DNA of 64,000 bases from Sphingomonas carotinifaciens (GCF_009789535.1 NZ_WSUT01000005.1:1797501-1861500), one strand, 5' to 3'; positions 26,887 through 36,496 are shown, numbered from the stretch's first letter. A program made the numbers and translations. Notes: generated by a model not told the origin, from the letters alone.

Positions 26887-28506
26887 TTACCGTTCTGGCT
26901 GGAGGATGACGCCCTGGTTGGGCGCAAGGGTATCGGTGAAGGGGTCGGGGGTGGTGGACAGCAGCAGGCGCCATGCGCCCGGCGGCAGGATGACGGGGTG
27001 CGGCGTCGCGCCCAGATTGAGTGCGACGACGATGCGGTCGTCGCCGCAGACGCGTTCATAGGCGAGGACATCGCCCTCCGCCTCGATCAACCGGAACTGG
27101 CCGACGCCCAGCGCAGGATGGCGGCGGCGCAGGGCGAGCAGCGCCCGGTGCAGCGACAGCATCGAGGCCGGGTCATCCCGTTCGGCCGCGACGTTCCGCG
27201 TCCGCCAGTCCGCTCCGAGCGGAAGCCATGGTTCGGCGGTGGAGAAGCCGGCATGGGCGCCGGCATCCCATGGCATCGGTGCGCGTACCGGATCGCGGCC
27301 AAGGCCGAGGCCGGGTTCGCGCAACTCGCGCGGGTCCTGCACCCGGTCGGGCGGGATGACCGCATCCTCCAGCCCCAGTTCGTCGCCATAATAAAGGGTG
27401 GGCGTGCCGCGCAGGGTGAGCAGCAGCATGGCGGCGACACGGGCCTGTTCCGCCCCGCGCTTGGTGGCGCTGCGTGGGCGGTCGTGATTGCCCAGCACCC
27501 AGTTGGGCCAGCCGCCGGGGGGCAGCGCCGCCTCATAATCGGCGATCATCTGCGCCAGCGTGCGCGCGTCCCAGCGGGCGTCGATCAACTGGAAGTTGAA
27601 GGGCAGGTGGACGCCGCTTTCGTCCTGCCCGTAATAGTGCATCAGGCGTTCGAGCGGCAGGTAGATCTCGCCGATCAGCACGCGCTCCTCGCCGGGGGTG
27701 CTGTAATCGTCGGCGATGCGGCGCATGTCGCCGGCGATGGCGTGCACCTCGGGCTGGTCGGTGGAGTGGCGTTGCAGCACGCGGTGCATCTCGCCCATGC
27801 TGACGTGCCAGGCGGGGTTCAACGGATTGTCGGGGAAGTCGGCATGCTTGACCATGTGCCACAGCACGTCGATGCGGAAACCATCGACGCCGCGAGCGAA
27901 CCAGAAGCGCAGCACGTCCAGCATCGCCGCACGCACATCCGGGTTGCGCCAGTTGAGGTCGGGCTGTTCCTTCAAAAAGGCGTGGTAGTAATATTGGCCG
28001 GTCGCCTCGTCCCATTCCCAGGCGGGCCCGCCGAAGTCGCTGATCCAGTTGTTGGGCACGCCGCCATCCGGTGCGGCGTCGCGCCACAGATACCAGTCGC
28101 GTTTCGGGTTGGTGCGCGACGCGCGGCTTTCGCGAAACCAGGGATGCTGGTCCGAACTGTGGTTCGGCACGAAATCGAGCAGGATCTTCAGCCCGCGGGC
28201 ATGGGCGGCGGCGAGCAGCGCATCGAAATCGGCCAGCGTGCCGAAGCGCGGATCGATCCCGCAATAATCCTCCACGTCATAGCCGAAATCGGCCATGGGC
28301 GAGGGGAAGATGGGCGAGATCCAGATCGCATCGACGCCGAGATCGACCAGATAATCGAGCCGGGCGGCGATGCCGTTCAGGTCGCCGATGCCGTCGCCGT
28401 CGCTGTCCTGAAACGAGCGGGGATAGATCTGGTACAGGACGGCGGATCGCCACCATGGTGCGTTCGGGGTCACGTCCGGGGTGACGTCCGGGGCCGATAT
28501 GCTCAT
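26887..28506 (-). CDS. Family 13 alpha-glucosidase / alpha-amylase-like enzyme
   Basis: A GH13 (beta/alpha)8 enzyme of 539 residues, apparently cytoplasmic. The catalytic triad is D213 (GFRIDVLWH), E280 (LIGEIYLP) and D342 (LGNHDRPR). The conserved DFVPNHSSDQHPWF and the opening WWRSAVLYQIYPRSFQDSDG place it with oligo-1,6-glucosidases and alpha-glucosidases. A short VTPDVTP repeat lies at the N-terminus. Its start overlaps the GH130 stop (ATGA). It probably releases glucose from short alpha-glucosides; transglycosylation is also possible. Confidence 0.92.
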   Translation of the reverse strand: MSISAPDVTPDVTPNAPWWRSAVLYQIYPRSFQDSDGDGIGDLNGIAARLDYLVDLGVDAIWISPIFPSPMADFGYDVEDYCGIDPRFGTLADFDALLAAAHARGLKILLDFVPNHSSDQHPWFRESRASRTNPKRDWYLWRDAAPDGGVPNNWISDFGGPAWEWDEATGQYYYHAFLKEQPDLNWRNPDVRAAMLDVLRFWFARGVDGFRIDVLWHMVKHADFPDNPLNPAWHVSMGEMHRVLQRHSTDQPEVHAIAGDMRRIADDYSTPGEERVLIGEIYLPLERLMHYYGQDESGVHLPFNFQLIDARWDARTLAQMIADYEAALPPGGWPNWVLGNHDRPRSATKRGAEQARVAAMLLLTLRGTPTLYYGDELGLEDAVIPPDRVQDPRELREPGLGLGRDPVRAPMPWDAGAHAGFSTAEPWLPLGADWRTRNVAAERDDPASMLSLHRALLALRRRHPALGVGQFRLIEAEGDVLAYERVCGDDRIVVALNLGATPHPVILPPGAWRLLLSTTPDPFTDTLAPNQGVILQPER

Positions 28507-29618
28507 CGGAAGCGATCCTTGCGCAGGCGGGTCATCCGGCAGGCGAGATCGGCCTCGCCGCTGGCGACCAGATAATGGTCGCCGCCATCGGCCAGCCCGG
28601 TGGAAAAGACGACGGGGGTCGGCAGGTACATCTGGTGCGCGATGTCGGCGGTGAGGGCGGGTGCGGCCTCGATCAATGGTGCATCGTCCTCCAGCCGCAG
28701 GATGCGGGTGGGGTCGTCGCGGTCGAGCAGCGCCCAGAAACTGCGATAGATGCCCACCGTCTCGCGGCGTTCGACGCCGTGATAGATGGTCAGCCAGCCG
28801 TCATCGGTCAGTACCGGTTGCGTGCCGCCGCCGATCTTCATCGCCGAGGTGGATCCCTTGCGCGCGCGGATGCCGGGTGCCTCCAGCGGCTTCCAGTGGA
28901 GCGCATCGGGCGAGGCGGCGAAGTTGATCGCAGGGCCGCCGACATAGGGGCTGTCCTCGGGATAGGCGAAATACACCTCTCCCAGCGGGCGGGTGAGGGC
29001 CATGAAGCGGTCGCCGACCAGCCCTTCGAACAGGATCATGTCCTTGTTCTGATGGTCGAGGACGATCCCCTCCAGCCAGTAGTCTATGCCGTTGTCGGAG
29101 ACGTGGAGCGTGGTGCAGTGACGCTCGGCAGAGACCGAACAGGTGGTCATGTACCAGCGGTCGGCGATGCGGCTGATCCGGGCATCCTCGACGCCGTAAT
29201 CCTGATAGGGCGCAGCGGGCTCGATCGCCTTGTCGTAATGGACCGCGACGATGCGCTCGCCATCGGGGGTGAGTTCGACCGGCAGCAGCCAGGACAGCGA
29301 GGTGAGCGCCAGCATGCGGTGGGCATGGCCCTTCAGCGCGAACTGGCGCGGGTCGGTCATGTCGACGCCGGCAAGGGGATAGCGGTCGAGCACATAGCCG
29401 CCGGGCGTCCAGCGGATGGCGCGGACATGGCCGTCCACCACCGGTTGCGCCAGTGCCTCGGCGATGCGGACCATCAGCAACAGGTTGCCGTTCGGCAGTC
29501 GCGCCATGCCGGGATTGAACGCGCCCAGCACATAGGTCGGCTCGGCGATCCCGCGACGCAGCGGCGAGCGTGCGAGGTCGACATCGTCGGGACGGAAGAT
29601 CAGGAAGTCGTCGGCCAT
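28503..29618 (-). CDS. Family 130 glycoside phosphorylase-like protein
   Basis: A five-bladed beta-propeller of 371 residues in the GH130 group, which phosphorolyses beta-mannosides. Family blocks are visible: FNPGMARLPNGNLLLMVRIA, DYGVEDARISRI with the general-acid Asp, and GGGTQPVLTDDGWLTIYHGV. It lacks a signal peptide, so the enzyme is cytoplasmic and would release a sugar 1-phosphate. The substrate in this operon is unknown. The ATG at 29618 follows the tetR stop by 37 bases. Confidence 0.82.
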   Translation of the reverse strand: MADDFLIFRPDDVDLARSPLRRGIAEPTYVLGAFNPGMARLPNGNLLLMVRIAEALAQPVVDGHVRAIRWTPGGYVLDRYPLAGVDMTDPRQFALKGHAHRMLALTSLSWLLPVELTPDGERIVAVHYDKAIEPAAPYQDYGVEDARISRIADRWYMTTCSVSAERHCTTLHVSDNGIDYWLEGIVLDHQNKDMILFEGLVGDRFMALTRPLGEVYFAYPEDSPYVGGPAINFAASPDALHWKPLEAPGIRARKGSTSAMKIGGGTQPVLTDDGWLTIYHGVERRETVGIYRSFWALLDRDDPTRILRLEDDAPLIEAAPALTADIAHQMYLPTPVVFSTGLADGGDHYLVASGEADLACRMTRLRKDRFR

Positions 29619-29655
29619 GCGGGCGCGAACGCGGCGGCGTGGGCCGGCGTTCCCG

Positions 29656-30282
29656 TCAGATCGCGGCGTCGCGCAGGAAGACGCGCCAGCGTTCCTCGAA
29701 AAACGCGTCCGGCGAAAGGCCGCAAAAGGGATCGGGCAGGCCGAATTGCAGGCGCCGGGTCGGGCCGTCGAGCAGATCGCCGAGCAGATGGTAGAGGCAG
29801 GTCGGATCGGCCTGGCGGAGCAGCCCGGCGGCTTGCGCGTGGCGGATGCGGTCGAGCATGGGCGCGGACATGATCCGGTTCCACGCGGCGAAGCGGGTGC
29901 GCAGCTCCTCCGAATAGGCGGCCTCCGAGGTGAGAAAGGCCATGAAGCGGACATTGTCGGGCGACAGGCAGAAACCGAAGAAATGGCGCGAGGCGCGCTT
30001 CAGCGAGGCGAGGGGATTTTCCGCGCCGTCGCCCTCAACGAACGCCTCGGCCAGTCGCTCAAGGTCGCGCGTCACCACCGCATCGAGGAGCGCCATCTTG
30101 CCGGGATAGCGGCGATAGATGGTGTGCTTGCTGACGCCGACGGCGGCGGCGATCTCCTCCATCGAGGTGCCGTCGATGCCGCGGCAGCAAAAGGCCTCGC
30201 GCGCGCCGGTGAGGACCAGGTCGTTGATCTGCTGCGCCTGTTCGCGGGTGGGTCGTCCGGTGGTGCGTTTGTCGGTGGGCAT
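29656..30282 (-). CDS. TetR family transcriptional regulator
   Basis: A 208-residue repressor-type protein. The N-terminal helix-turn-helix reads TSMEEIAAAVGVSKHTIYRRYPGK; the C-terminal ligand-binding domain is variable. It heads a co-directional run with GH130, GH13 and GT4 and lies 30 bases after cobU. It most likely controls the carbohydrate genes behind it; the inducer is unknown. Confidence 0.88.
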   Translation of the reverse strand: MPTDKRTTGRPTREQAQQINDLVLTGAREAFCCRGIDGTSMEEIAAAVGVSKHTIYRRYPGKMALLDAVVTRDLERLAEAFVEGDGAENPLASLKRASRHFFGFCLSPDNVRFMAFLTSEAAYSEELRTRFAAWNRIMSAPMLDRIRHAQAAGLLRQADPTCLYHLLGDLLDGPTRRLQFGLPDPFCGLSPDAFFEERWRVFLRDAAI

Positions 30283-30312
30283 GATCTTCTTTTGCGGGCG
30301 GGGTCGCGCACG

Positions 30313-30825
30313 TCAAATATCGGGCGGCTGCAGGCGCAGCGCCAGACCGGCGGCGACGAAATAGGTGCGCTCCACCACCCCGGCCACCGCCTGGTTGAGC
30401 CGGCCCGCCTCGTCGCGAAACGCGCGGCCGAGCGGGGTTTCGGGGACGAGGCCGAGCCCCACCTCGTTGGAGACGAGGAACAGCGGCGCGCGCGCCGCGC
30501 CGATCGCGGCGAGCAGGTCGGCGCGGGCGGCAGCGACATCGTGATCGCCGAGCATGACGTTGGTGAGCCACAGGGTCAGGCAATCGACTAGGATCGCACC
30601 GCCCACAGCCTCGCGGATCGCCGCGGGCAGCGCGACCGGGCAGTCGATCGTCGTCCAGCGCGCGTCGCGATCGGCACGGTGCCGGGCGATGCGCTCCGCC
30701 ATCTCGTCGTCGAACGCCTGGCCCGTCGCGCAGTAGATCAGCGGCGCGGCGAAGCGCTCCGCCGCGGTCTGGGCCAGCCGGCTCTTGCCCGAGCGGGCAC
30801 CCCCGAGGAACAACGTCGTCGCCAT
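30313..30825 (-). CDS. cobU: Adenosylcobinamide kinase / adenosylcobinamide-phosphate guanylyltransferase
   Basis: A 170-residue bifunctional enzyme that phosphorylates adenosylcobinamide and then transfers GMP to give adenosylcobinamide-GDP, in nucleotide-loop assembly of cobalamin. The P-loop GGARSGKS lies at residues 8-15, and IYCATGQAFDDEMAERIARH and VDCLTLWLTNVM are family blocks. It runs opposite to the rest of the cobalamin genes. Its start lies 35 bases from the beginning of the riboswitch aptamer. No aptamer for its own transcript is visible. Confidence 0.94.
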   Translation of the reverse strand: MATTLFLGGARSGKSRLAQTAAERFAAPLIYCATGQAFDDEMAERIARHRADRDARWTTIDCPVALPAAIREAVGGAILVDCLTLWLTNVMLGDHDVAAARADLLAAIGAARAPLFLVSNEVGLGLVPETPLGRAFRDEAGRLNQAVAGVVERTYFVAAGLALRLQPPDI

Positions 30826-30860
30826 CTTGCCCCCGTGCCCGCCCCCGCCTAAGGGCGCAA

Positions 30861-31047
30861 GCGTGACAGGTTCCCGGAGACGGGATGAAAAGGGAATTCG
30901 GAAGCGACGCCCGGACCGGGCCGGCGTGATCCGAAGCTGCCCCCGCAACTGTGACCGGCGAGCCTCGCCCATCCCCATGCCACTGGAGTTGATCCGGGAA
31001 GGCCGGGCGCGGCGCTGACCCGGGAGCCAGGAGACCTGCCTGTCGCG
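30861..31047 (+). ncRNA. Cobalamin (B12) riboswitch
   Basis: Conserved elements of the adenosylcobalamin aptamer appear in order: the P1 arm GACAGGTT, GCTGCCCCCGCAACTGT (30936-30952), GCCACTG (30979-30985), GGGAAGGC (30996-31003) and the B12 box AGCCAGGAGACCTGCC (31025-31040), followed by the P1 partner TGTCG. It controls btuB and the downstream operon by shutting off expression when cobalamin is plentiful. The 150 bases to the btuB start contain hairpins, including CGAGGA-ATGA-TCCTCG at 31084-31099, that could form the switch platform. Confidence 0.95.
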
Positions 31048-31197
31048 GTCTGTCCTTCGCGCGGACGGGGTGTGCCGGGCGATCGAGGAATGATCCTCGC
31101 GTGACGACGTCTTTGGGGGCGTGGGTGCAGCGGGGCTTGTCCGGCGCCGCCCGTGCGCGTGCCCCCTGTTGCGAACGCGAACGGGGAAACAAGAGCT

Positions 31198-33129
31198 GTG
31201 ACGATTCGATATCTATTGGCGGCACCGGTGCTACTCGCCGCGCTGCCGGCCTGGGGCCAGAGCGCGCAGTCCAATGCCGGACTGGAACAGGTGCAGGGCG
31301 CCGACGACCGCATCGTGGTGACGGCCAATCGCGCCGCGCAACCGATCGACCGGGTGGGCCAGGCGATAAGCGTGCTGGACACCGCCGAGATCACGCGGCG
31401 CCAGTCGGTGGCGGTGGCCGACCTGCTGCGCCAGACACCCGGCGTGACGATCGCGCGCAACGGCGGGATCGGCACGCAGACCGGGGTCAGCATCCGCGGT
31501 GCGGAGACCGACCAGACGGTGGCACTGATCGACGGCATCAAGCTGAACGATCCGTCGGCGCCCGGCGGCGGGTTCAACTTCGGCGGATTGCTGGTGGGGA
31601 ATATCGCGCGGATCGAGGTGCTTCGGGGTGCGCAGTCGGTGCTGTGGGGCAGCCAGGCGATCGGCGGTGTGGTGAACCTGATCACGCGGCAGCCGACCGA
31701 GGCGCTGTCGGTCAACGCGCGCGCGGAAGGGGGCTGGCGCGATACGGGGCAGGTGTTCGCCAATATGTCGGGCAAGGCGGGGCCGGTCGCGGCGAGCCTT
31801 GGCGGCGGGTATTTCACCAGCGACGGCCTGTCCGCCTTTGCCGGCGGGACCGAGCGCGACGGATATCGCAACTACGGCGCCAATGGCAGCGTGACGGTGG
31901 ACGTTGCCACCAACCTGTCGCTGGACCTGCGCGGCTTCTATTCGGATGGCCGGACGGAGATTGACGGCTTTCCGGCACCCGCCTTCACCTTTGGCGATAC
32001 GCGCGAATATGGCACGTCGAAGCAGTTCGTCGGCTATGGCGGCGCGAACCTGGCGCTGTTCGACGGGCGGCTGCGCAACCGGCTGGGCTATGCCTATACG
32101 CAGACGCGGCGGCGCAACATCGATCCGGACGGGGTGCCGACCGAGACGTTTCGCGGCAATGGCCGCAACGAGCGTATCGAATATCAGGGGCTGCTCGACC
32201 TGAGCGACGCGGTGCAGGGCACGTTCGGCGCGGAGCGGGAGGTGACGCGGTTCACCACCACGAGCTTTGGCGGGCCGGAAACGCGCGGGCGGGCGCGGCT
32301 GTTCAGCGTCTATGGCCAGTTGGCGGTGACGCCCGTCGCAGGGCTGACCGTGACGGGCGGCGTGCGCCATGACGACCATAATGTGTTCGGCGGCGCGACC
32401 ACGGTGTCGGCCAGCGGCGTCTGGTCGCCCAATGGCGGCAATACGCTGTTCCGGGGCAGCTATTCGGAAGGGTTCAAGGCGCCGACGCTGTACCAGTTGC
32501 AGAGCGAATATGGCAACGCGCTGCTCGATCCCGAACGGTCGAAGGGCTGGGACGCGGGCATCACGCAGCGCGCGCTGGACGGTGCGATCGAGGCGAGCGC
32601 GACATGGTTTCACCGCACCTCGCGCGACCTGATCACCTTCGTGTCGTGCGCCGCGCCGCTTTCCGGCATCTGTGCGGGGCGGCCGTTCGGCACCTATGAC
32701 AATGTCGCGCGGGCACGGTCACAGGGGCTGGAGTTCACCCTGGCGCTGGTGCCGGTCGAGGCGTTGCGGCTGAGCGTGGCCTATACCTATCTGGATGCCG
32801 AGAATCGCTCGACCGGCACCGCCGGTTTCGGGCGGCGGCTGGCGCGGCGGCCGGATCACAGCGTGACGGTGAATGCCGATTACCGCTGGGCGTTCGGACT
32901 GGAGACGGGGGCGACGGTGACGAGTGTCGGCGACAGCTTCAACGATGCGGCCAATGCGCGGCGGCTGGACGGATATACGTTGGTCGACCTGCGCGCATCG
33001 ATGCCGGTGACGGGCAATCTGGCCGTCTATGGCCGGATCGAGAACCTGTTCGACGAACGCTACCAGACGGTGCTCGATTACGGCCAGCAGGGGCGTGCGG
33101 CCTTTGCCGGCGTGCGGCTGGCGTACTGA
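31198..33129 (+). CDS. btuB: TonB-dependent vitamin B12 receptor
   Basis: An outer-membrane beta-barrel of 643 residues that imports corrinoids with TonB energy. A signal peptide ends in LPAWGQSAQ, the TonB box is near DRIVVTANR, a plug domain follows (LLRQTPGVTIARNGG, LRGAQSVLWGSQAIGGVVNL), then the barrel, and the C-terminus NLFDERYQTVLDYGQQGR ends in an aromatic Tyr. A GTG start at 31198 gives the signal peptide; GGGGAA is nearby. It is the first gene behind the cobalamin riboswitch, which supports corrinoid as its substrate. Confidence 0.93.
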   Translation: MTIRYLLAAPVLLAALPAWGQSAQSNAGLEQVQGADDRIVVTANRAAQPIDRVGQAISVLDTAEITRRQSVAVADLLRQTPGVTIARNGGIGTQTGVSIRGAETDQTVALIDGIKLNDPSAPGGGFNFGGLLVGNIARIEVLRGAQSVLWGSQAIGGVVNLITRQPTEALSVNARAEGGWRDTGQVFANMSGKAGPVAASLGGGYFTSDGLSAFAGGTERDGYRNYGANGSVTVDVATNLSLDLRGFYSDGRTEIDGFPAPAFTFGDTREYGTSKQFVGYGGANLALFDGRLRNRLGYAYTQTRRRNIDPDGVPTETFRGNGRNERIEYQGLLDLSDAVQGTFGAEREVTRFTTTSFGGPETRGRARLFSVYGQLAVTPVAGLTVTGGVRHDDHNVFGGATTVSASGVWSPNGGNTLFRGSYSEGFKAPTLYQLQSEYGNALLDPERSKGWDAGITQRALDGAIEASATWFHRTSRDLITFVSCAAPLSGICAGRPFGTYDNVARARSQGLEFTLALVPVEALRLSVAYTYLDAENRSTGTAGFGRRLARRPDHSVTVNADYRWAFGLETGATVTSVGDSFNDAANARRLDGYTLVDLRASMPVTGNLAVYGRIENLFDERYQTVLDYGQQGRAAFAGVRLAY

Positions 33130-33133
33130 GGTG

Positions 33134-34105
33134 ATGTCCGGCGCACGCAATCTGGCGCCGTTCTACGTTCATGGCGGGCGGGTGGCGGAGGCGCGTGCCG
33201 TGTTCGGGGGCGAGAACTGGATCGACCTGTCGACGGGGATCGCGCCGCACGCCTATCCGGTCGGGGAGACCGGGCTGGCACGTCTGCCGGAGAGCGGGGC
33301 GGTGGCGGCGCTGGAGGCGGCGGCGGGGCGTGCGTTCGGGGTGCCGGCGGGGCGCGCGGTGGTGGCGGTGCCGGGGACGGACCTGGCGATGCGGCTGCTG
33401 GCGCTGTTGATGCCGGGGGAGCGTCCGGCAGTGGTGGTGCCGGGCTATGGCGGGCACCGGGCGGCGTGGCCGGCGGCGGTGCCGATCGCGTGGGAGGCGC
33501 TGGGGCAGGGCGGCCACGACCTGACCATTCTTGCCAGCCCCGCCAACCCCGACGGCCGGCGGCTGGATCCGGTGAGCGCGCGCGACCTGCTGGCGCGCGG
33601 CATGCTGGTGGTGGACGAGGCCTATGCCGACCCGGCGCCGGGGCTGGCGGCGATGGATGACGCGAGGCTGGTGGTGCTGCGGTCGTTCGGCAAATTCTAT
33701 GGGTTGCCGGGGGTGAGGCTGGGCTTCGTCATCGCGGCGCCGGCGCTGGCGGACGCCTTGCGGGCGTTGCTGGGGGACTGGCCGGTGAGCGGGCCGGCGG
33801 TGACGATCGGGACGCAGGCCTATGGCGACACGGCGTGGCAGGTGGAGCAGGTGCGCAGGATCGGGGATGCGGCAGTGGCGCTGGATGCGGTACTGGATGC
33901 AGCCGGGTTCGCGGTGTCGGGGCGGGCGGGGTTGTTCCGGCTGGTCGCGGTACCCGGTGCCGGGCGCCTGTTCCGCCATCTGGCCGAGCGTGCGATCCTG
34001 GTGCGGCCGCTGGCCGACCAGCCGGACCGGTTGCGCATCGGCCTGCCCGGAGACGCGGCCGCGGTGTGGCGACTGGCCGACGCGTTACAGGAGTTCAAGC
34101 GATGA
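33134..34105 (+). CDS. cobD: Threonine-phosphate decarboxylase (CobD/CobC type)
   Basis: A PLP-dependent aminotransferase-fold enzyme of 323 residues that makes (R)-1-amino-2-propanol phosphate for the cobalamin side chain. The PLP-binding lysine is K187 in RSFGKFYGLPGVRLGF, and DEAYADP binds the cofactor ring. The ATG is four bases after the btuB stop, and the end overlaps cobO (ATGA). Its product is joined to cobyric acid by the cbiB product. Nomenclature varies: cobD in Salmonella, cobC in Pseudomonas. Confidence 0.92.
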   Translation: MSGARNLAPFYVHGGRVAEARAVFGGENWIDLSTGIAPHAYPVGETGLARLPESGAVAALEAAAGRAFGVPAGRAVVAVPGTDLAMRLLALLMPGERPAVVVPGYGGHRAAWPAAVPIAWEALGQGGHDLTILASPANPDGRRLDPVSARDLLARGMLVVDEAYADPAPGLAAMDDARLVVLRSFGKFYGLPGVRLGFVIAAPALADALRALLGDWPVSGPAVTIGTQAYGDTAWQVEQVRRIGDAAVALDAVLDAAGFAVSGRAGLFRLVAVPGAGRLFRHLAERAILVRPLADQPDRLRIGLPGDAAAVWRLADALQEFKR

Positions 34106-34713
34106 CCGATACGCCCGAGGACTATGCCCGCCACAACGCCAAGATGAAGCGGATGCAGGCGGCGCGCGAGAAGATGCAGGCCAGGCGCACGCTGGAGCGC
34201 GGCCTGTTGATCGTCCATACCGGCAACGGCAAGGGCAAGTCGTCCTCCGCTTTCGGCATGGCGATCCGCAGCATCGGCTGGGGCATGAAGGTCGCCATCC
34301 TGCAATATGTGAAGGGCAAGTGGGAGACGGGGGAGCGCAACTTCTTCGAAGCGCATCCCGATCTCGCCACCTTCGAGGTGATGGGCGAAGGCTTCACCTG
34401 GGACACGCAGGACCGCGAGCAGGATATCCGCGCGGCGCGCGCGGCGTGGGAACGGTCCAAGGCGATGATCCTCGACCCCGAGATCGACTTCGTGATCCTG
34501 GACGAACTGAACATCGTGTTGCGCGACGGGACGTTGCCGGCGGACGAGATCGTCGCGTTCCTGAAGGACCGGCCGCTGACCAAGCATATCTGCGTCACCG
34601 GGCGCCATGCCAAGCCCGAACTGCTGGAGATCGCCGATCTGGTGACCGAGTTCGGCGAGGTGAAACATCCCTACAACGCAGGCTTCAAGGCGCAGAAGGG
34701 CGTCGAATATTGA
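34102..34713 (+). CDS. cobO: Cob(I)yrinic acid a,c-diamide adenosyltransferase
   Basis: Adds the upper adenosyl group to reduced corrinoids using ATP; 203 residues, CobA/CobO family. The P-loop GNGKGKSS is at residues 41-48. FVILDELNIVLRDG and GRHAKPELLEIADLVTE are family blocks. It overlaps the preceding and nearly touches the following gene. In a salvage setting it adenosylates imported cobinamide or cobalamin. Confidence 0.95.
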   Translation: MTDTPEDYARHNAKMKRMQAAREKMQARRTLERGLLIVHTGNGKGKSSSAFGMAIRSIGWGMKVAILQYVKGKWETGERNFFEAHPDLATFEVMGEGFTWDTQDREQDIRAARAAWERSKAMILDPEIDFVILDELNIVLRDGTLPADEIVAFLKDRPLTKHICVTGRHAKPELLEIADLVTEFGEVKHPYNAGFKAQKGVEY

Positions 34714-34715
34714 GC

Positions 34716-35537
34716 ATGGCGCGCGCGATCGGCGCGGCGACGTGCCTGATGACGGTGTCGGCGGCGCCGGTGCCGGTGCCGGTGCCGGGGACCTTGCGCA
34801 TCGTGTCGATCAATCCGTGCATCGATGCGATCCTGATGCGCATCGCCGATCCCGCCGAGATCGCCGGGATCAGCCATTATTCGCAGGATGCGCGCGCCTC
34901 CTCCATCCCGCTGGACCTCGCGCGGCGCTTTCACGCGACCTCGGGCACCGCGGAGGAGGTGGTGGCGCTGCGCCCCGATCTGGTGCTGAGCGGCCCCCAT
35001 GTCGCGCCCTCCACGATCGCGGCGTTGAAGCGGATGAAGATCCGGCTGGTGCAATATCCGGTACCCGACAGCGTGGACGAAAGCGTGGCGCAGGTGCGCG
35101 AGATGGCCGCCGCGATCGGCCATGCCGACCGGGGCGCGCGTCTGGCGGGGGCGATCACGGCGGCGGCGCGGCCGGTGGCAGGGGCAAAGGTGCCGGCGCT
35201 GATCTGGCAGGGTGGCGGACTGGTGCCGGGAGCGGGAACCCTGTCCGACGACCTGTTGGCGCGCAGCGGGTTCCGCAACATGAGCGCGGCCTATGGCCTG
35301 AAGAAATGGGACGTGCTGCCGCTGGAATATCTGGTGGCGCGACCGCCGCGGGTGTTGCTGTCGGTGGGCACGGCGGAGGCCGGCGGCGACCGGCTGGCGC
35401 GGCATCCGGCGGTGCGGCGGCTGGGTGAGCGGATCACGGTGGCGCCCTATCCGGCGCGGCTGATGAATTGCGGCGGGCCGACGATCGTCGCAGCGATGGC
35501 GCGGCTGCGCACGGTACGAGAAGGTTTGGGGCGATGA
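34716..35537 (+). CDS. btuF: Cobalamin ABC transporter substrate-binding protein
   Basis: A periplasmic binding protein of 273 residues with a class III fold. A signal peptide precedes the first strand LRIVSINPCIDAILMRIADP, and VVALRPDLVLSGPH is the family block. It should hand corrinoid from BtuB to BtuC-BtuD. The ATG at 34716 is two bases past the cobO stop; a TTG at 34710 is an alternative. It overlaps btuC (ATGA). Confidence 0.87.
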   Translation: MARAIGAATCLMTVSAAPVPVPVPGTLRIVSINPCIDAILMRIADPAEIAGISHYSQDARASSIPLDLARRFHATSGTAEEVVALRPDLVLSGPHVAPSTIAALKRMKIRLVQYPVPDSVDESVAQVREMAAAIGHADRGARLAGAITAAARPVAGAKVPALIWQGGGLVPGAGTLSDDLLARSGFRNMSAAYGLKKWDVLPLEYLVARPPRVLLSVGTAEAGGDRLARHPAVRRLGERITVAPYPARLMNCGGPTIVAAMARLRTVREGLGR

Positions 35538-36496
35538 AGCGGTTGAGCCTGTTTCTGCTGCTGGCGTTGATCGCGGCGGCGTTGCTGTCGGTGGCGGCGG
35601 GCAAGGTCTGGGTGCCGTGGGGCGCATGGACCGCGGACGATCCGCGCGGGATCATCATCGCCGAGTTGCGCCTGCCGCGCACCGTGCTGGCGATGGCGGT
35701 GGGCGCGGCGCTCGGCCTGTCGGGTGCGGTGATGCAAGGCTATCTGCGCAACCCGCTGGCCGATCCGGGGCTGTTCGGCGTGTCGTCTGGCGCGGCGCTG
35801 GGGGCGGTCTTGTCACTGTTCTTCGGCTATGCCGCGCAGGCGTGGTTGCTGCCGGGCTTCGCGCTGGCCGGGGCAGGCGTGACGATGGCGCTGCTCGCGC
35901 TGATCGCCGGGCGGTCGGGCAGCCTGATCCTGTTCACGCTGGCGGGGATGATCCTGACCAGCATCGCGGGATCGCTGACGACGCTGGCGATCAGCCTGGC
36001 GCCGACGCCGTTCGTCGCGAGCGAGATCGTCACCTGGCTGATCGGTGCGCTGACCGACCGGAGCTGGGACGACGTCAAGGTCGCGCTGCCGCTGATCGCA
36101 GGCGGGATCGCGGTGCTGGCGACGACGGCGCGGTCGCTGGATGCGCTGACGCTGGGCGAGGCGGCGGCACGGTCGATCGGGGTCGATCCCCGGCGGCTGC
36201 AACTGGCGGTGATCGCGGGCACCGCGCTGACCGTGGGGGCGAGCGTGGCGACGGCCGGGGTGATCGGCTTTGTCGGGTTGATGGTGCCGCATCTGGTGCG
36301 GCCGCTGGCGGGTAATCGCCCCTCGGCGATCCTGCTGCCCTCCGCGCTGGGCGGGGCGCTGCTGGTCACGGTGGCGGACAGTCTGGTGCGGATCGCGCCG
36401 ACGGTCAGCGAACTGAGGCTGGGCGTGGCGATGTCGATGCTGGGCGGGCCGTTCTTCCTGTATCTGCTGATCCGCATGCGGCGGGGGCTGGCATGA
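35534..36496 (+). CDS. btuC: Cobalamin ABC transporter permease
   Basis: An inner-membrane FecCD/BtuC-family permease of 320 residues with about ten helices. Family blocks include LRLPRTVLAMAVGAALGLSG, MQGYLRNPLADPGLFGVSSG and GFVGLMVPHLVRPLAG, the last being the coupling-helix region that contacts the ATPase. It overlaps both neighbours. Corrinoid specificity follows from the riboswitch and operon, since iron-siderophore permeases look similar. Confidence 0.92.
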   Translation: MKRLSLFLLLALIAAALLSVAAGKVWVPWGAWTADDPRGIIIAELRLPRTVLAMAVGAALGLSGAVMQGYLRNPLADPGLFGVSSGAALGAVLSLFFGYAAQAWLLPGFALAGAGVTMALLALIAGRSGSLILFTLAGMILTSIAGSLTTLAISLAPTPFVASEIVTWLIGALTDRSWDDVKVALPLIAGGIAVLATTARSLDALTLGEAAARSIGVDPRRLQLAVIAGTALTVGASVATAGVIGFVGLMVPHLVRPLAGNRPSAILLPSALGGALLVTVADSLVRIAPTVSELRLGVAMSMLGGPFFLYLLIRMRRGLA

